From Halorarius litoreus (GTDB taxonomy: Archaea; Halobacteriota; Halobacteria; Halobacteriales; Haloarculaceae): a stretch of 64,000 bases of DNA. The notes under the pieces were generated by a model, which saw only the letters and a program-made list of their open reading frames with translations, made no database searches and was not told the origin of the DNA. The DNA lies in the NCBI RefSeq assembly GCF_024362405.1, contig NZ_CP101455.1, forward strand, positions 1 to 64,000, given 5' to 3'. Position 1 is the stretch's first letter. Each line of letters starts with the position of its first letter. Below, one piece after another: positions 44,999 to 54,123 of this stretch. A program made the translations under genes and the position numbers.

Positions 44999-47335
44999 AT
45001 GAGCAACAATCCAGACCACGAGAACTCCGAAACCTCCTCTGTAGAGGGTAACTCCTCGCATCAATCCGAAGAACCCGTCTACTGTTGTCGAATTTGCCAG
45101 CTAAAAGCAGATGCTGAAGCGCGAACATCAGCCCACGCGTCATCAGAGCAGCATCCCCACTCCCCGGAGCACGAAGGACACACTGCGGCGGATGAGACCC
45201 CAACGGAATCAGAACCCCCTGACGAACACACTCATCACGAGCACGAAACCGAGGACGGGCACCGCCAAGCCGAACCCGAACACACTCACCACGGAGACGC
45301 AGAACACGACCACGGGGCGAACGGTCACGAAGGGGGTTCACACGACGATCACGGAGCCCACACGGACCACACGGGCCACGAAGGGATGTTCCGCCGGCGG
45401 TTCTGGGTGTCGCTCGTCCTCTCGGTGCCAGTCATCTTCTTCAGCGAGTTCATCCAGGACGTCTTCGGGTACACGGCACCGACATTCCCTGGCAGCGCTT
45501 GGATCACGCCCGTTCTCGCGGTGATCGTCTTCGGATATGGTGGGGTGCCATTCCTCTCGATGGCCCGGACGGAACTCGAGAACCGTGAGCCGGGGATGAT
45601 GATGCTCATCTCGCTCGCCATCACCGTCGCGTTCGTCTACTCGATCGGGAGTCTGTTCCTCCCGGGGACGACGCCCTTTTTCTGGGAACTCGTCACGCTG
45701 ATCGACATCATGCTGCTGGGCCACTGGATGGAGATGCGGTCGGTCCGGCAGGCGTCCGGGGCGCTCGACGAGCTGGCGAAGCTCATGCCCGACATCGCCG
45801 AGCGCGTCACCGAGGGTGGGGACACGGAAGAGGTTCCTGTCTCCGAACTCGGCGAAGACGACGTCGTTCTCGTTCGTCCGGGTGCGAGTGTACCTGCGGA
45901 TGGGGAAGTCGTCGAGGGGGAGTCCTCGGTCGACGAATCGATGATCACCGGCGAGTCTCGTTCTGTCGACAAGGAACCCGGGTCGGACGTCGTCGCCGGC
46001 ACGGTCAATCAGGACGGCAGCCTCCGCGTTCGCGTCACGAAGACCGGCGATGAGACGACGCTGGCGGGCATCATGCGACTGGTCGATGAGGCCCAGAAGT
46101 CCAAATCCCGCACGCAACTCCTGGCCGACCGGGCAGCCGGCTGGCTGTTCTACGTGGCACTCGGCGTCGCGGCAATCACGGCCGTCGCGTGGGTCGTCGC
46201 GGTCGGATTCAACATCGCCGTCCTCGAGCGCGTCGTGACAGTCCTCGTTATCGCGTGTCCACACGCCCTCGGCTTGGCCGTCCCGCTCGTGGTCGCGATC
46301 AACACCTCCACGGCTGCCCAGAACGGGATGCTGATCCGCGACCGTATCGCCATGGAGGAAGCCCGGAACCTCGACACGGTGATGTTCGACAAGACCGGGA
46401 CGCTCACGAAGGGCGAGCAGGGCGTTGTTGGCGTCGAGACGGCAGGCGACTGGGACGAACAGCGGGCGTTCGAGGTCGCGGCGGGCGTCGAAGGCGATTC
46501 CGAACACATGATCGCGCGTGCCATCCGGAACGCCGCCGCCGAACGTGACATTCAACGGGCGAAGGTCTCGAGCTTCGAAAACCTCCGTGGCCTCGGCGTT
46601 CGGGCGACCGTCGATAGTGAGACAGTTCATCTCGGTGGCCCCAACCTAATCGAGAAACTCGGCATCGAGCGATCCGACGACATTACTGCCTTCGCTGAGG
46701 AAGCCGGATCGAACGCAGAGACAGTTATTTACCTGATTCACGAGGAATCCGAGGTCGTCGCCGCGTTCGCGCTGGCGGACGTCATCCGCGAAGAGAGCCG
46801 GCAGGCCATCGAGGCGCTGCACAGGATGGGCATCGAGGTGGCGATGCTGACCGGCGACAGCGAAGACGTCGCGAAGGCCGTCTCTGAAGAACTCGGCATC
46901 GACCAGTACTTCGCGGAAGTCCTGCCAGAAGAGAAGGACACGAAGGTCGAACAGCTCCAGTCCGAGGGGAAACTGGTCGCGATGGTCGGCGACGGCGTCA
47001 ACGACGCGCCAGCGCTCACCAGAGCTGACGTGGGCATCGCCATCGGCTCCGGGACCGACGTAGCCATCGAGTCGGGCGACATCATCCTCGTCGACAACAA
47101 TCCTCTGGATGTCGTCCGTCTCATCAAGCTCTCGAAGGCGAGCTACCGGAAGATGCAGGAGAACCTCGTCTGGGCGACCGGCTACAACGTGTTCGCGCTG
47201 CCACTCGCTGCGGGAATCCTTGCACCCATCGGGATTCTACTGTCGCCGGCCATCGGTGCCGTGTTCATGTCCCTATCGACCATCATCGTCGCAATCAACG
47301 CCCGCCGACTCCGGGGAGTCGATCTCTCGGCATGA
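44999..47335 (+). CDS. copB: P1B-type copper ATPase, CopB-like (CPH class)
   Basis: 778 residues from ATG 44999. The first ~125 residues are His/Glu-rich with repeated HTHHEH-type motifs, and near residue 30 an odd CCRICQLKA Cys cluster. Transport motif [26 protein letters not shown] and [19 protein letters not shown] pumps export copper ions of uncertain oxidation state. It heads an operon of four tightly spaced or overlapping genes. Confidence 0.94.
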   Translation: MSNNPDHENSETSSVEGNSSHQSEEPVYCCRICQLKADAEARTSAHASSEQHPHSPEHEGHTAADETPTESEPPDEHTHHEHETEDGHRQAEPEHTHHGDAEHDHGANGHEGGSHDDHGAHTDHTGHEGMFRRRFWVSLVLSVPVIFFSEFIQDVFGYTAPTFPGSAWITPVLAVIVFGYGGVPFLSMARTELENREPGMMMLISLAITVAFVYSIGSLFLPGTTPFFWELVTLIDIMLLGHWMEMRSVRQASGALDELAKLMPDIAERVTEGGDTEEVPVSELGEDDVVLVRPGASVPADGEVVEGESSVDESMITGESRSVDKEPGSDVVAGTVNQDGSLRVRVTKTGDETTLAGIMRLVDEAQKSKSRTQLLADRAAGWLFYVALGVAAITAVAWVVAVGFNIAVLERVVTVLVIACPHALGLAVPLVVAINTSTAAQNGMLIRDRIAMEEARNLDTVMFDKTGTLTKGEQGVVGVETAGDWDEQRAFEVAAGVEGDSEHMIARAIRNAAAERDIQRAKVSSFENLRGLGVRATVDSETVHLGGPNLIEKLGIERSDDITAFAEEAGSNAETVIYLIHEESEVVAAFALADVIREESRQAIEALHRMGIEVAMLTGDSEDVAKAVSEELGIDQYFAEVLPEEKDTKVEQLQSEGKLVAMVGDGVNDAPALTRADVGIAIGSGTDVAIESGDIILVDNNPLDVVRLIKLSKASYRKMQENLVWATGYNVFALPLAAGILAPIGILLSPAIGAVFMSLSTIIVAINARRLRGVDLSA

Positions 47336-48438
47336 CGACGCTGATTGTCGGGGGCTACGGGTCGGTCGGCCACACGATAGCGGAAGAACTGGCCACCGAA
47401 CCTGACGGCGCGAATGCCGTGATTATCGCTGGTCGCGACGAGACGAAAGCGAACGACGTCGCAAGTAAGTTCGGAGACCATGTCTCTGGCATCGCCTTCG
47501 ACCTCCAGGAGACGGATTCGTACGCTCGTGTCCTCGAAGATGTTGATCAGGTCATGGTGTGCGTAGATCAGTCTAGAACAGCGTTCGTCGAGGCGTGTCT
47601 CGAACGGGGGATCGACTATATCGACATCACAGCCTCCGACGAGTTCTTCCGCAAGGTCGAACAACTCGACGATGTCGCGCGAGACAACAGTGCGACAGCG
47701 ATACTGAGCGTCGGACTCGCACCTGGCGTCACGAACCTGCTTGCGAAACGCATGGCTGACCAGCTGTCGACGGTCTCAGAGATCCGGATTGGCGTGCTCC
47801 TCGGCCTCGGGGAAGCGTTCGGTCCCGCGGCAAGTCGATGGACGCTCGAGCAGATCGGTCGAGAATTCGCGGTTCCCAGAGCGGGACACTCAGAATCAGT
47901 CCGTGGCTTTTCGACCCCGGAACCGATTGAGTTCCCTCGGTATGGCCGGCGGCGGGCCTACAGCTTCGACTTCGCAGATCAGCACGTCCTCCACCGAACG
48001 CTCGATGTGCCAGCGAGAACGCACCTGTGCTTCGACTCCCGAGCCGTCACGTCGGCCGTCTATGGACTCTCACGGGCCGGGTTGTACCGTCCAGCTGTCG
48101 AGGCGATCGGACTCAATCGACTGACGGAACTCGTCTCGACACTCTCGGTCGGCGGGGACGGCTTCGCCGTGACGGTCGAGGTCGACGGCCAGCAGCATTC
48201 GACCGCGAAGATCCTGACGACGGCAGTCGACGGACGAGAACAGAGTCGAGTGACGGGTATCGTGGCGGCAACCGTGTCGTTGGCTACCCGAGATACGAGG
48301 GTCCCTGATGGGGTTCACCACGTCCACGAGGTTCTCGAACCCGGACCGATTCTCGATGTCTTGCGAGAACAGGGGTATCGTCTCACGAACAGCGAACAGG
48401 TCCGGAAGACGAGCGAGCCGGTCACCCTACTACCATGA
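47332..48438 (+). CDS. Saccharopine dehydrogenase-like NAD(P)-binding protein
   Basis: 368 residues. N-terminal Rossmann motif [17 protein letters not shown] and saccharopine dehydrogenase-type middle ([22 protein letters not shown]). Overlaps the CopB stop (ATGA). Substrate unknown. Its coupling to a copper pump is odd; the following desuccinylase and methyltransferase suggest a small-molecule pathway. Confidence 0.82.
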   Translation: MTTLIVGGYGSVGHTIAEELATEPDGANAVIIAGRDETKANDVASKFGDHVSGIAFDLQETDSYARVLEDVDQVMVCVDQSRTAFVEACLERGIDYIDITASDEFFRKVEQLDDVARDNSATAILSVGLAPGVTNLLAKRMADQLSTVSEIRIGVLLGLGEAFGPAASRWTLEQIGREFAVPRAGHSESVRGFSTPEPIEFPRYGRRRAYSFDFADQHVLHRTLDVPARTHLCFDSRAVTSAVYGLSRAGLYRPAVEAIGLNRLTELVSTLSVGGDGFAVTVEVDGQQHSTAKILTTAVDGREQSRVTGIVAATVSLATRDTRVPDGVHHVHEVLEPGPILDVLREQGYRLTNSEQVRKTSEPVTLLP

Positions 48439-48448
48439 GGAGCCCCCA

Positions 48449-49585
48449 ATGACGACACAGCACGTTTCCGTCGGTGGACGGACAATCGATGCGGGAGAGA
48501 AGCAAGCGTTCCGCTTCGCCTGTAGCGAGACGTATCACGATGATGAGCTCGAAATTCCAGTCACGGTCATCAATGGCGAGTCCGAGGGTCCGTGCGTCTT
48601 CCTGACCGCTGCTGTCCACGGTGACGAACTCAACGGTGTCAAAATCATTCAGGAGGTCGCAGATCACTACGACCCCGAAGATCTCCACGGCGCGCTCGTC
48701 TGTCTCCACGTGTTGAACGTGCCGGGATTTCTCGCCCAGCAGCGCTACATCCCGATTTACGACGAGGACCTCAATCGGTCGTTCCCTGGCAACGCCCGAA
48801 CGACGATGGCAAAACGGCTCGCGAATGCGATTTACGAGGAATTCATTTCAAAGTGCGATTTCGGGCTGGACTTCCACACGTCGACGCGCAACCGTACGAC
48901 GATGTACCACGTTCGCGCCGACATGCGCGACCCGGCCGTCGAACGGCTCGCTCGGGCTTTCGGCACGAGCGTCATCCTCGACGGTGAGGGGTCACAGGGC
49001 ACGCTCCGAAGCGTGGCCTGTCAGGACGGTATCCCCACAGTCACGGTCGAGATGGGGCGCGCCCACCGATTTCAGACGGCCCACCTCGACCGGGCGCTCC
49101 ACTGCGTCGCGAGCGCCCTCGCCGAACACGAGGTCCTGCCAAATCAACCGGTCTCCTGGCCCGGCTGGACGCGCGTGATCGCTCGCGGCGGCGAGAAAAC
49201 GTGGCTCCGCGCCGAAACCGGGGGCCTCGTGGAGATGGAGTGGGGCCCACACCCACTCGTCGAGGATGGAGAACCGCTGTTCACGATTTCAGATCACTTC
49301 AAGAACGACGTCGAGGTCATTCACGCGCCATCGACCGGCCTCGTCGTCGGCGTCCTCGAAAACGCGGTGGCGTACCCCGGCCATCCGTTGTGTCACTTCG
49401 TGACCGTCGACAAGGAAACCGCCGACATCATTCGCGACGACATTGAGCGCGGCGTGTTCGATGTCTACCGTGAAGGTGGATTCCAATGGCCCGAACCTCG
49501 CTGGTACGCTCACCACGAACACGAAACCGATTCAGCACACGCTGGAAACACTCGTGACACTGAACGAGAGGATAGGGATGACTGA
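48449..49585 (+). CDS. Succinylglutamate desuccinylase/aspartoacylase-family zinc amidohydrolase
   Basis: 378 residues from ATG 48449; the upstream frame overlaps the previous gene. Zinc ligands are in AAVHGDELNG (HxxE) and the later His (DFHTSTRNR). An AstE/AspA-type fold that removes acyl groups from amino acids; here of the larger subfamily with a C-terminal biotinyl-lipoyl-like beta domain (about residues 270-345). Substrate unknown. Confidence 0.85.
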   Translation: MTTQHVSVGGRTIDAGEKQAFRFACSETYHDDELEIPVTVINGESEGPCVFLTAAVHGDELNGVKIIQEVADHYDPEDLHGALVCLHVLNVPGFLAQQRYIPIYDEDLNRSFPGNARTTMAKRLANAIYEEFISKCDFGLDFHTSTRNRTTMYHVRADMRDPAVERLARAFGTSVILDGEGSQGTLRSVACQDGIPTVTVEMGRAHRFQTAHLDRALHCVASALAEHEVLPNQPVSWPGWTRVIARGGEKTWLRAETGGLVEMEWGPHPLVEDGEPLFTISDHFKNDVEVIHAPSTGLVVGVLENAVAYPGHPLCHFVTVDKETADIIRDDIERGVFDVYREGGFQWPEPRWYAHHEHETDSAHAGNTRDTEREDRDD

Positions 49586-50240
49586 GCCGTCTCATCCGAT
49601 ATTCGCGCAACTGTATGATCCGGTGATGAAACCGGCAGAGCGAACCGTGCTTGCCGAACACCGCCGCTATCTCGTGGATGATATCTCCGGGGCGGTTCTG
49701 GACCTCGGTGCGGGGACAGGTGCGATGTTTCCGTACTTTAGAGAAACAGTCGCTGACGGCGGAAATATCACACTGTTCGCAATAGAGCCAGACCCCCACA
49801 TGCGCCGGCAAGCAATCGAACGAGCACACGACCTCCGACTCGACATCGAGATCGAAAGCGCCGGTGCAGAAGCACTTCCGTTCGCAGACGATTCCTTCGA
49901 TGTCATCATCGCGTCACTCGTATTCTGTACCATCCCCGATTTTGACGCCGCACTCTCCGAGGTAGCCCGGGTACTGAAGCCAGGCGGCGAGTTCCGGTTC
50001 CTCGAACACGTCCGCGGAGAGGGCGCCGTGGGTGTCGCCCACGACGTACTCGCGCCCGCATGGCACACCGTCGCTGGCGGGTGTCACCTGAATCGTGAGA
50101 CGGACGAAATATTTCGAGACGACGATCGATTCGAACTCGTAGATTACACACGGCTGGAGGACATCCCGCGGATCGTTCCAATCGTCCGTGGGACGCTCGA
50201 ACGCCGACGTAAGGGCTCGATCCTCTCTCGTTTCGTGTGA
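49578..50240 (+). CDS. Class I SAM-dependent methyltransferase
   Basis: 220 residues from ATG 49578, overlapping the previous stop by 8 bases. SAM-binding motif VLDLGAGTGAMFPYF, acidic loop AIEPDPHM, and later FDVIIASLVFCTIPDFDAAL and LKPGGEFRFLEHV. UbiE/Cys-type small-molecule methyltransferase; last gene of the copB operon. Confidence 0.85.
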   Translation: MTEPSHPIFAQLYDPVMKPAERTVLAEHRRYLVDDISGAVLDLGAGTGAMFPYFRETVADGGNITLFAIEPDPHMRRQAIERAHDLRLDIEIESAGAEALPFADDSFDVIIASLVFCTIPDFDAALSEVARVLKPGGEFRFLEHVRGEGAVGVAHDVLAPAWHTVAGGCHLNRETDEIFRDDDRFELVDYTRLEDIPRIVPIVRGTLERRRKGSILSRFV

Positions 50241-50249
50241 GTAGCGAAG

Positions 50250-51131
50250 TCAGCGCGCCTTCGCTTTCGCAACGAGGATGACGTGCTGCAGGAACGGCAA
50301 CGCACGGTGCGCGGCCCTCACCTGTTCGGTAATCGTCGTTGGATCGAGGTCATACGCTCGCAACAGCCGTTCGATGAGCGACCGAATTGGACTCCCGAGA
50401 AGCTGAAGATACAGCGTCGTCCACTTCCGGAACCGCCCGACGCTGTGGCTCGTGATGTTCTCGACCGTCTCGAGTTCGAGACTTGCGTCTTCGAGACCAG
50501 CCGTGTACTGCTCGACCATCCCTATTGACGGCATATCCCACGCGTCTGCAAACGAGTCGACGTATCCTCGTTCCGTCTCAGTCACGTCGGACTGCACCAC
50601 GAGGTCGGAGAGGACGAGAACTCCCTCCGGTTCGAGAACATTCGCGACCGCGGCGAAGACGCTGTTCCGGTCGGGAAGATAGACGAGCGCGTCAATGGCT
50701 GTACACGCGGTGAATGCGTCTGACCTGAACGGGAGCTGTGTTGCGTCACCGACGACGAACTCGGTATTGACGTGCTTCCTGCGTGCGTTCTCGGTTGCTC
50801 GCTCGATATTGTACGGAACGAGGTCCAGTCCAGTAACGCGGAAACCGAACTGATCGGCAAGATGGATCGCCGGACCGCCCCGGCCACAGCCAACATCAAG
50901 GAGGCGAACGCCATCCGTGGCGGGCAGGTGCGACGCGAGCCTCGCTCCGACTTCCGTGACGAGGCGGCGCTGACTCGACCCAACGACGTGTGGCTGGTAC
51001 CACTCGGAGTAGCCGAGATTGAGGAATGCGTCAGTCTCAAGCAGCAGGTCGAACGCTCGCCAGATGTCGGCTCGCTCGCCTCGATACGAGAACTGGTCGG
51101 TGATACGCTTTCGGAGAGGAGGCTGGTCCAT
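50250..51131 (-). CDS. Class I SAM-dependent methyltransferase
   Basis: 293 residues. SAM motif RLLDVGCGRGGPAIHLAD, followed by TGLDLVPYNIERATENA and CTAIDALVYLPD. An N-terminal helical segment (~60 residues) precedes the core, as in sterol/tocopherol-type methyltransferases. Convergent with the previous operon. Target unknown. Confidence 0.82.
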   Translation of the reverse strand: MDQPPLRKRITDQFSYRGERADIWRAFDLLLETDAFLNLGYSEWYQPHVVGSSQRRLVTEVGARLASHLPATDGVRLLDVGCGRGGPAIHLADQFGFRVTGLDLVPYNIERATENARRKHVNTEFVVGDATQLPFRSDAFTACTAIDALVYLPDRNSVFAAVANVLEPEGVLVLSDLVVQSDVTETERGYVDSFADAWDMPSIGMVEQYTAGLEDASLELETVENITSHSVGRFRKWTTLYLQLLGSPIRSLIERLLRAYDLDPTTITEQVRAAHRALPFLQHVILVAKAKAR

Positions 51132-51138
51132 CGGTCAC

Positions 51139-51510
51139 CTACTCGAGTTCTGAAACCTCCGAGTAACAGTACTCGGACTCGTCGCAGTACGCGAGGTCGG
51201 CACACCCCCGAGGTCGCTGGTAGTCGATCCCCTTGTGCCGGCTGAGATACGTCACGTATCCGTCGTCAACGCGGTCGAGAATGTCGTGACAGATCCACTT
51301 CTCCCCGAACCATGTGGCGCCTAGATTCCGGTATGGACAGAGGAAAATCGTCCGTTCGACTGAATCGACCTGTGGCGTCTCGACGATCCGGACGCCGACG
51401 AGGCGGTACGCGACGCGAAGTCGCTTGACGACCGAATCCGGTGTATTTGCGCCGACGAATAGAACATACGCAATTACGTATCCGATGTCGTGGAGGAGTC
51501 GTCTAATCAT
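51139..51510 (-). CDS. Hypothetical protein with Cys cluster
   Basis: 123 residues from ATG 51510. A hydrophobic start (LHDIGYVIAYVLFVGA) is followed by a region with five Cys, FLCPYRNLGATWFGEKWICHDILDR and GCADLAYCDESEYCYSEV. Possibly a membrane-attached metal- or iron-sulfur-binding protein. Family not recognised. It is 7 bases upstream of the methyltransferase, so they probably form one operon. Confidence 0.6.
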   Translation of the reverse strand: MIRRLLHDIGYVIAYVLFVGANTPDSVVKRLRVAYRLVGVRIVETPQVDSVERTIFLCPYRNLGATWFGEKWICHDILDRVDDGYVTYLSRHKGIDYQRPRGCADLAYCDESEYCYSEVSELE

Positions 51511-51569
51511 CGTGCAGACCGTCGTCTGCCGTCCCAAAGAATCTTGACCAGTTTCACTCGATCAGGATC

Positions 51570-51980
51570 CTATATTTCGGCGTACACGTCACCCGTCTTC
51601 CCGCCACCGAGTACGTAGACGGTGAGCGAGTCGGACTTCGTCCCGCCCATACCCGGCGACCCGGCAGGCATCCCGGGCAGCGCGATGCCGTCGATGGTCG
51701 ACTCTTCATCGAGCAACGTCGCAATGACCTCGGCAGGGACGTGTCCTTCGACGACGTATTCGTCGAGAACGAGAGTGTGACAGCTCTGTAGTTCCGTGGG
51801 AATGTTGTGTCGCTGCTTGAGGGTAGCCACGTCCTCAGCCTCGGTTTCTTGGAGCGTCGTGTCGAGGTACTCTCGCAGGTACGACGCGTACTGACTGCAA
51901 CAGCTATAGCCCGGCGAGCTGAATTGCTGGGCGTTCGTCACTGACAGCGTCCCCTCGATAGCCCGCTGGTCCGATCTCAC
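51570..51980 (-). CDS. DUF411-like metal-binding protein, N-terminally altered
   Basis: 136 residues. The region SSPGYSCCSQYASYL ... ELQSCHTLVLDEYVVEGHVPAEVIATLL matches the DUF411 pattern, including SCHT. The usual CGCC motif reads YSCC, so one Cys is lost, and the expected secretion signal and first strand are replaced by MRSDQRAIEGTLSVTNAQQF. This could be a variant or the result of a recombination that changed the 5' end. Probably copper-linked. Confidence 0.7.
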   Translation of the reverse strand: MRSDQRAIEGTLSVTNAQQFSSPGYSCCSQYASYLREYLDTTLQETEAEDVATLKQRHNIPTELQSCHTLVLDEYVVEGHVPAEVIATLLDEESTIDGIALPGMPAGSPGMGGTKSDSLTVYVLGGGKTGDVYAEI

Positions 51981-52126
51981 GCGCTGACGTTGCGGACTTC
52001 CTCGTTGAGGTCGTTCAGACGGACTCCTATCTCCGTGACGTCCCTGTCGTAATGACGAACCAGAGCGTTGACGCCGAATTCCTCTGGGACCAGGTCACGG
52101 CCGTCGCGCAACGTCTACGAGGATGA
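51961..52126 (+). pseudogene. Possible degenerate coding fragment
   Basis: An open + strand stretch without a start codon, about 54 codons, reading ADVADFLVEVVQTDSYLRDV ... AEFLWDQVTAVAQRL. It has good haloarchaeal composition, like the C-terminal piece of a regulatory-type domain. It abuts and slightly overlaps the DUF411 5' end. Weakly supported. Confidence 0.3.
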
Positions 52127-52181
52127 GGGCATGACCTTATCACTAATCCACGATTCCAAGATACTTTGCTGAATCTGGAAT

Positions 52182-52457
52182 TCAGGGATTCGGCGCATAG
52201 AGCGCGTACAGGATAGAAAGCATGCCCGCTGCCGCGACTAGTGCAGCCACGAGACCTGCCTGGAAGATTGATACCTGGAGCAGTTCGAATAGAACTCCTT
52301 CGAGGAGCCCGCCGAGGCCAATTAGTGCGAACCCAAGGGCGACGTAGAGCATCAGCTGTGTTCCGTGGCGTTGGTAGCCGCGATAGGCTTGGTACGCGAT
52401 AACCAGAGCCAACGCGGTCATGAACAACTTGGCGATGACGAATAATGTGTGTTCCAT
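52182..52457 (-). CDS. Small three-helix membrane protein (DUF7521-like), copy B
   Basis: 91 residues: VIAKLFMTALALVIAYQAYRGYQRHGTQLMLYVALGFALIGLGGLLEGVLFELLQV, near-parallel to copies A1 and A2. Three bases after its regulator. It appears to be a dedicated partner of the winged-helix regulator. Confidence 0.75.
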   Translation of the reverse strand: MEHTLFVIAKLFMTALALVIAYQAYRGYQRHGTQLMLYVALGFALIGLGGLLEGVLFELLQVSIFQAGLVAALVAAAGMLSILYALYAPNP

Positions 52458-52460
52458 GAA

Positions 52461-52811
52461 TCAGTCTCCTCGCATGTTTTCGAAGATGGATGTAATCCGG
52501 TCCGCGGGATCCGGTCGGACATCGATATGGATGTCAAACCCCTCGTCTTGGAGGAGGACTTCGATACGTTCGAGACGTGCCTCATACTCCCGATAGTGCC
52601 GACCAGCGGGATCGACGTGCGTGTACTCCTCGAGAAGCCCGTGCTCGACGAGTGTGTTGACGCGACGGGAGACGGTTGGGCGTGACATATCGCATTCCTC
52701 GCTGAGTTCTTTTGCAGAGAGTCGGTCCGTCTTCGTCGCCACGAGAATATCGCGAGCGTACTCGTCGTCGAGTGTGGCAAAGACGGCTGATGGGCTCAAC
52801 TCTTCGGTCAC
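52461..52811 (-). CDS. Winged-helix transcriptional regulator, cassette B
   Basis: 116 residues, same length and order as the cassette A regulator. HTH: DDEYARDILVATKTDRLSAKELSEECDMSRPTVSRRVNTLVEHGLL; wing DPAGRHYREY. The palindromic site at 52852 lies 40 bases upstream, at the same distance as in cassette A. Confidence 0.85.
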   Translation of the reverse strand: MTEELSPSAVFATLDDEYARDILVATKTDRLSAKELSEECDMSRPTVSRRVNTLVEHGLLEEYTHVDPAGRHYREYEARLERIEVLLQDEGFDIHIDVRPDPADRITSIFENMRGD

Positions 52812-52851
52812 ACTCGCATACTCGTCCTAGTGGGGTAAAATAGCCGCCCGG

Positions 52852-52868
52852 TTTTCTGACTCAGAACA
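52852..52868. promoter_or_regulatory. Palindromic operator variant, copy 3
   Basis: TTTTCTGACTCAGAACA matches the other two copies at 13 of 17 positions and contains a perfect TTCTGA-C-TCAGAA palindrome. It lies between the regulator (minus) and the DoxX gene (plus). Confidence 0.6.
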
Positions 52869-52922
52869 CTGGCTCACCGGTATATCGTCTCTCCCTGCGT
52901 ACACTCACTCGGTGAACTAACG

Positions 52923-53489
52923 ATGTCTACTATCAACTCCGGCGTCAACCAACTGGAGAGCAAGGTCGGCGGCCTGACCGTCGGCGGCCGCGTCCACAGC
53001 CTGAGCGCGTGGTTCGTGCTCGCGCTGCGTCTCATGATGGGCTACGCGTTCGCGTACTCGGGATTCACGAAGATCGTGGCCGCCGAGCCGTTCTCGGCGG
53101 GTGGCTATCTGGCGAACGTCGCGGCGACCAACGGCAACCCCCTCGCGGGTATGTTCGCGTGGATGGGGTCGACCCCGTGGTTCGTCGAGTTCGCGAACGT
53201 CGCTGTCCCGTGGGGCGAGCTGTTCATCGGTCTCGGACTGCTCGTCGGTGCCGTCGTCCGCCTCGCGGCGTTCTTCGGCGCGCTCATGATGCTCATGTTC
53301 TACTTCGGGAACTGGGACATCGCCCACGGCGTCATCAACGGTGACTTCGCGTACATGCTCGTGTTCCTCGCGGTTGCGGCGTTCGGTGCGGGCCGCATCC
53401 TCGGGCTCGACCAGTACATCGAACAGTACGAGGTCGGCGGCGAGGCGCTCGTCGAGCGCTACCCCGTCCTCGAGTACATCCTCGGCTAA
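52923..53489 (+). CDS. DoxX/DoxD-family membrane protein
   Basis: 188 residues with four helices. DoxX-type motifs: LRLMMGYAFAYSGFTKIV, VPWGELFIGLGLLVGAVVRLAAFFGALMMLMFYFGNWD. Relatives include the DoxD subunit of thiosulfate:quinone oxidoreductase. Coupled to a SHOCT gene 30 bases downstream and divergent from the regulator cassette. Role in thiosulfate or redox metabolism is likely but not shown. Confidence 0.85.
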   Translation: MSTINSGVNQLESKVGGLTVGGRVHSLSAWFVLALRLMMGYAFAYSGFTKIVAAEPFSAGGYLANVAATNGNPLAGMFAWMGSTPWFVEFANVAVPWGELFIGLGLLVGAVVRLAAFFGALMMLMFYFGNWDIAHGVINGDFAYMLVFLAVAAFGAGRILGLDQYIEQYEVGGEALVERYPVLEYILG

Positions 53490-53519
53490 CCACGCCGAAC
53501 CATTTCAGGAGAAATACAC

Positions 53520-53909
53520 ATGACAAACACAATTCAACCACGCGGTACTCGATCCCTCGGACTGATCGTCGTCGGTGCGCTGACGGTCGCGGTTATCGGG
53601 GGTATGGCCCTGACGCACGCAGCCGTCCCGGACGCGGTGATGTGGGACTGGCACTACGGAATGTGGGACGACGGCCACATGACCGGCTGGGGGCTATGGG
53701 GATGGGGGATGATGCTGTTCGGCATCCTCTGGATGGCCCTCATCATTGGTCTACCCATCTATCTCGTCTATTGGTTGGCTACCCGATCTCAGGCTGACGG
53801 ACCCGACGAGGATAGAGCCCTCGTGACTCTCCGTGAGCAGTACGCTCGCGGTGAGATCGACGACGAAGAATTCGAACGCCGCCGTGGCCACCTCATGGAA
53901 AACCACTGA
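53520..53909 (+). CDS. SHOCT-domain membrane protein
   Basis: 129 residues. Two helices with a Trp/Met-rich loop (WDWHYGMWDDGHMTGWGLWGWGMM) and C-terminal SHOCT (ALVTLREQYARGEIDDEEFERRR). Same plan as the other SHOCT proteins, here in operon with DoxX. Confidence 0.8.
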   Translation: MTNTIQPRGTRSLGLIVVGALTVAVIGGMALTHAAVPDAVMWDWHYGMWDDGHMTGWGLWGWGMMLFGILWMALIIGLPIYLVYWLATRSQADGPDEDRALVTLREQYARGEIDDEEFERRRGHLMENH

Positions 53910-54123
53910 CGTATGTCGCGTCGGACCTTCCAGCGAGCGTCCGAAAGTGTATAGAGCGTCCACCGCCGAAGAATTGGGCACACCGCAGCCTTTTGCACAC
54001 ACATACTGTACTCAAAGCAACGATGGTGGACTTCTCTCTGTTGCGCTGTCGTAGCCTTCTGCATTCGTGCGGAATCCCGGTCACGAACTCCCCCTCAAAT
54101 CAGATGGAGGCTGGTTAAAAGCG

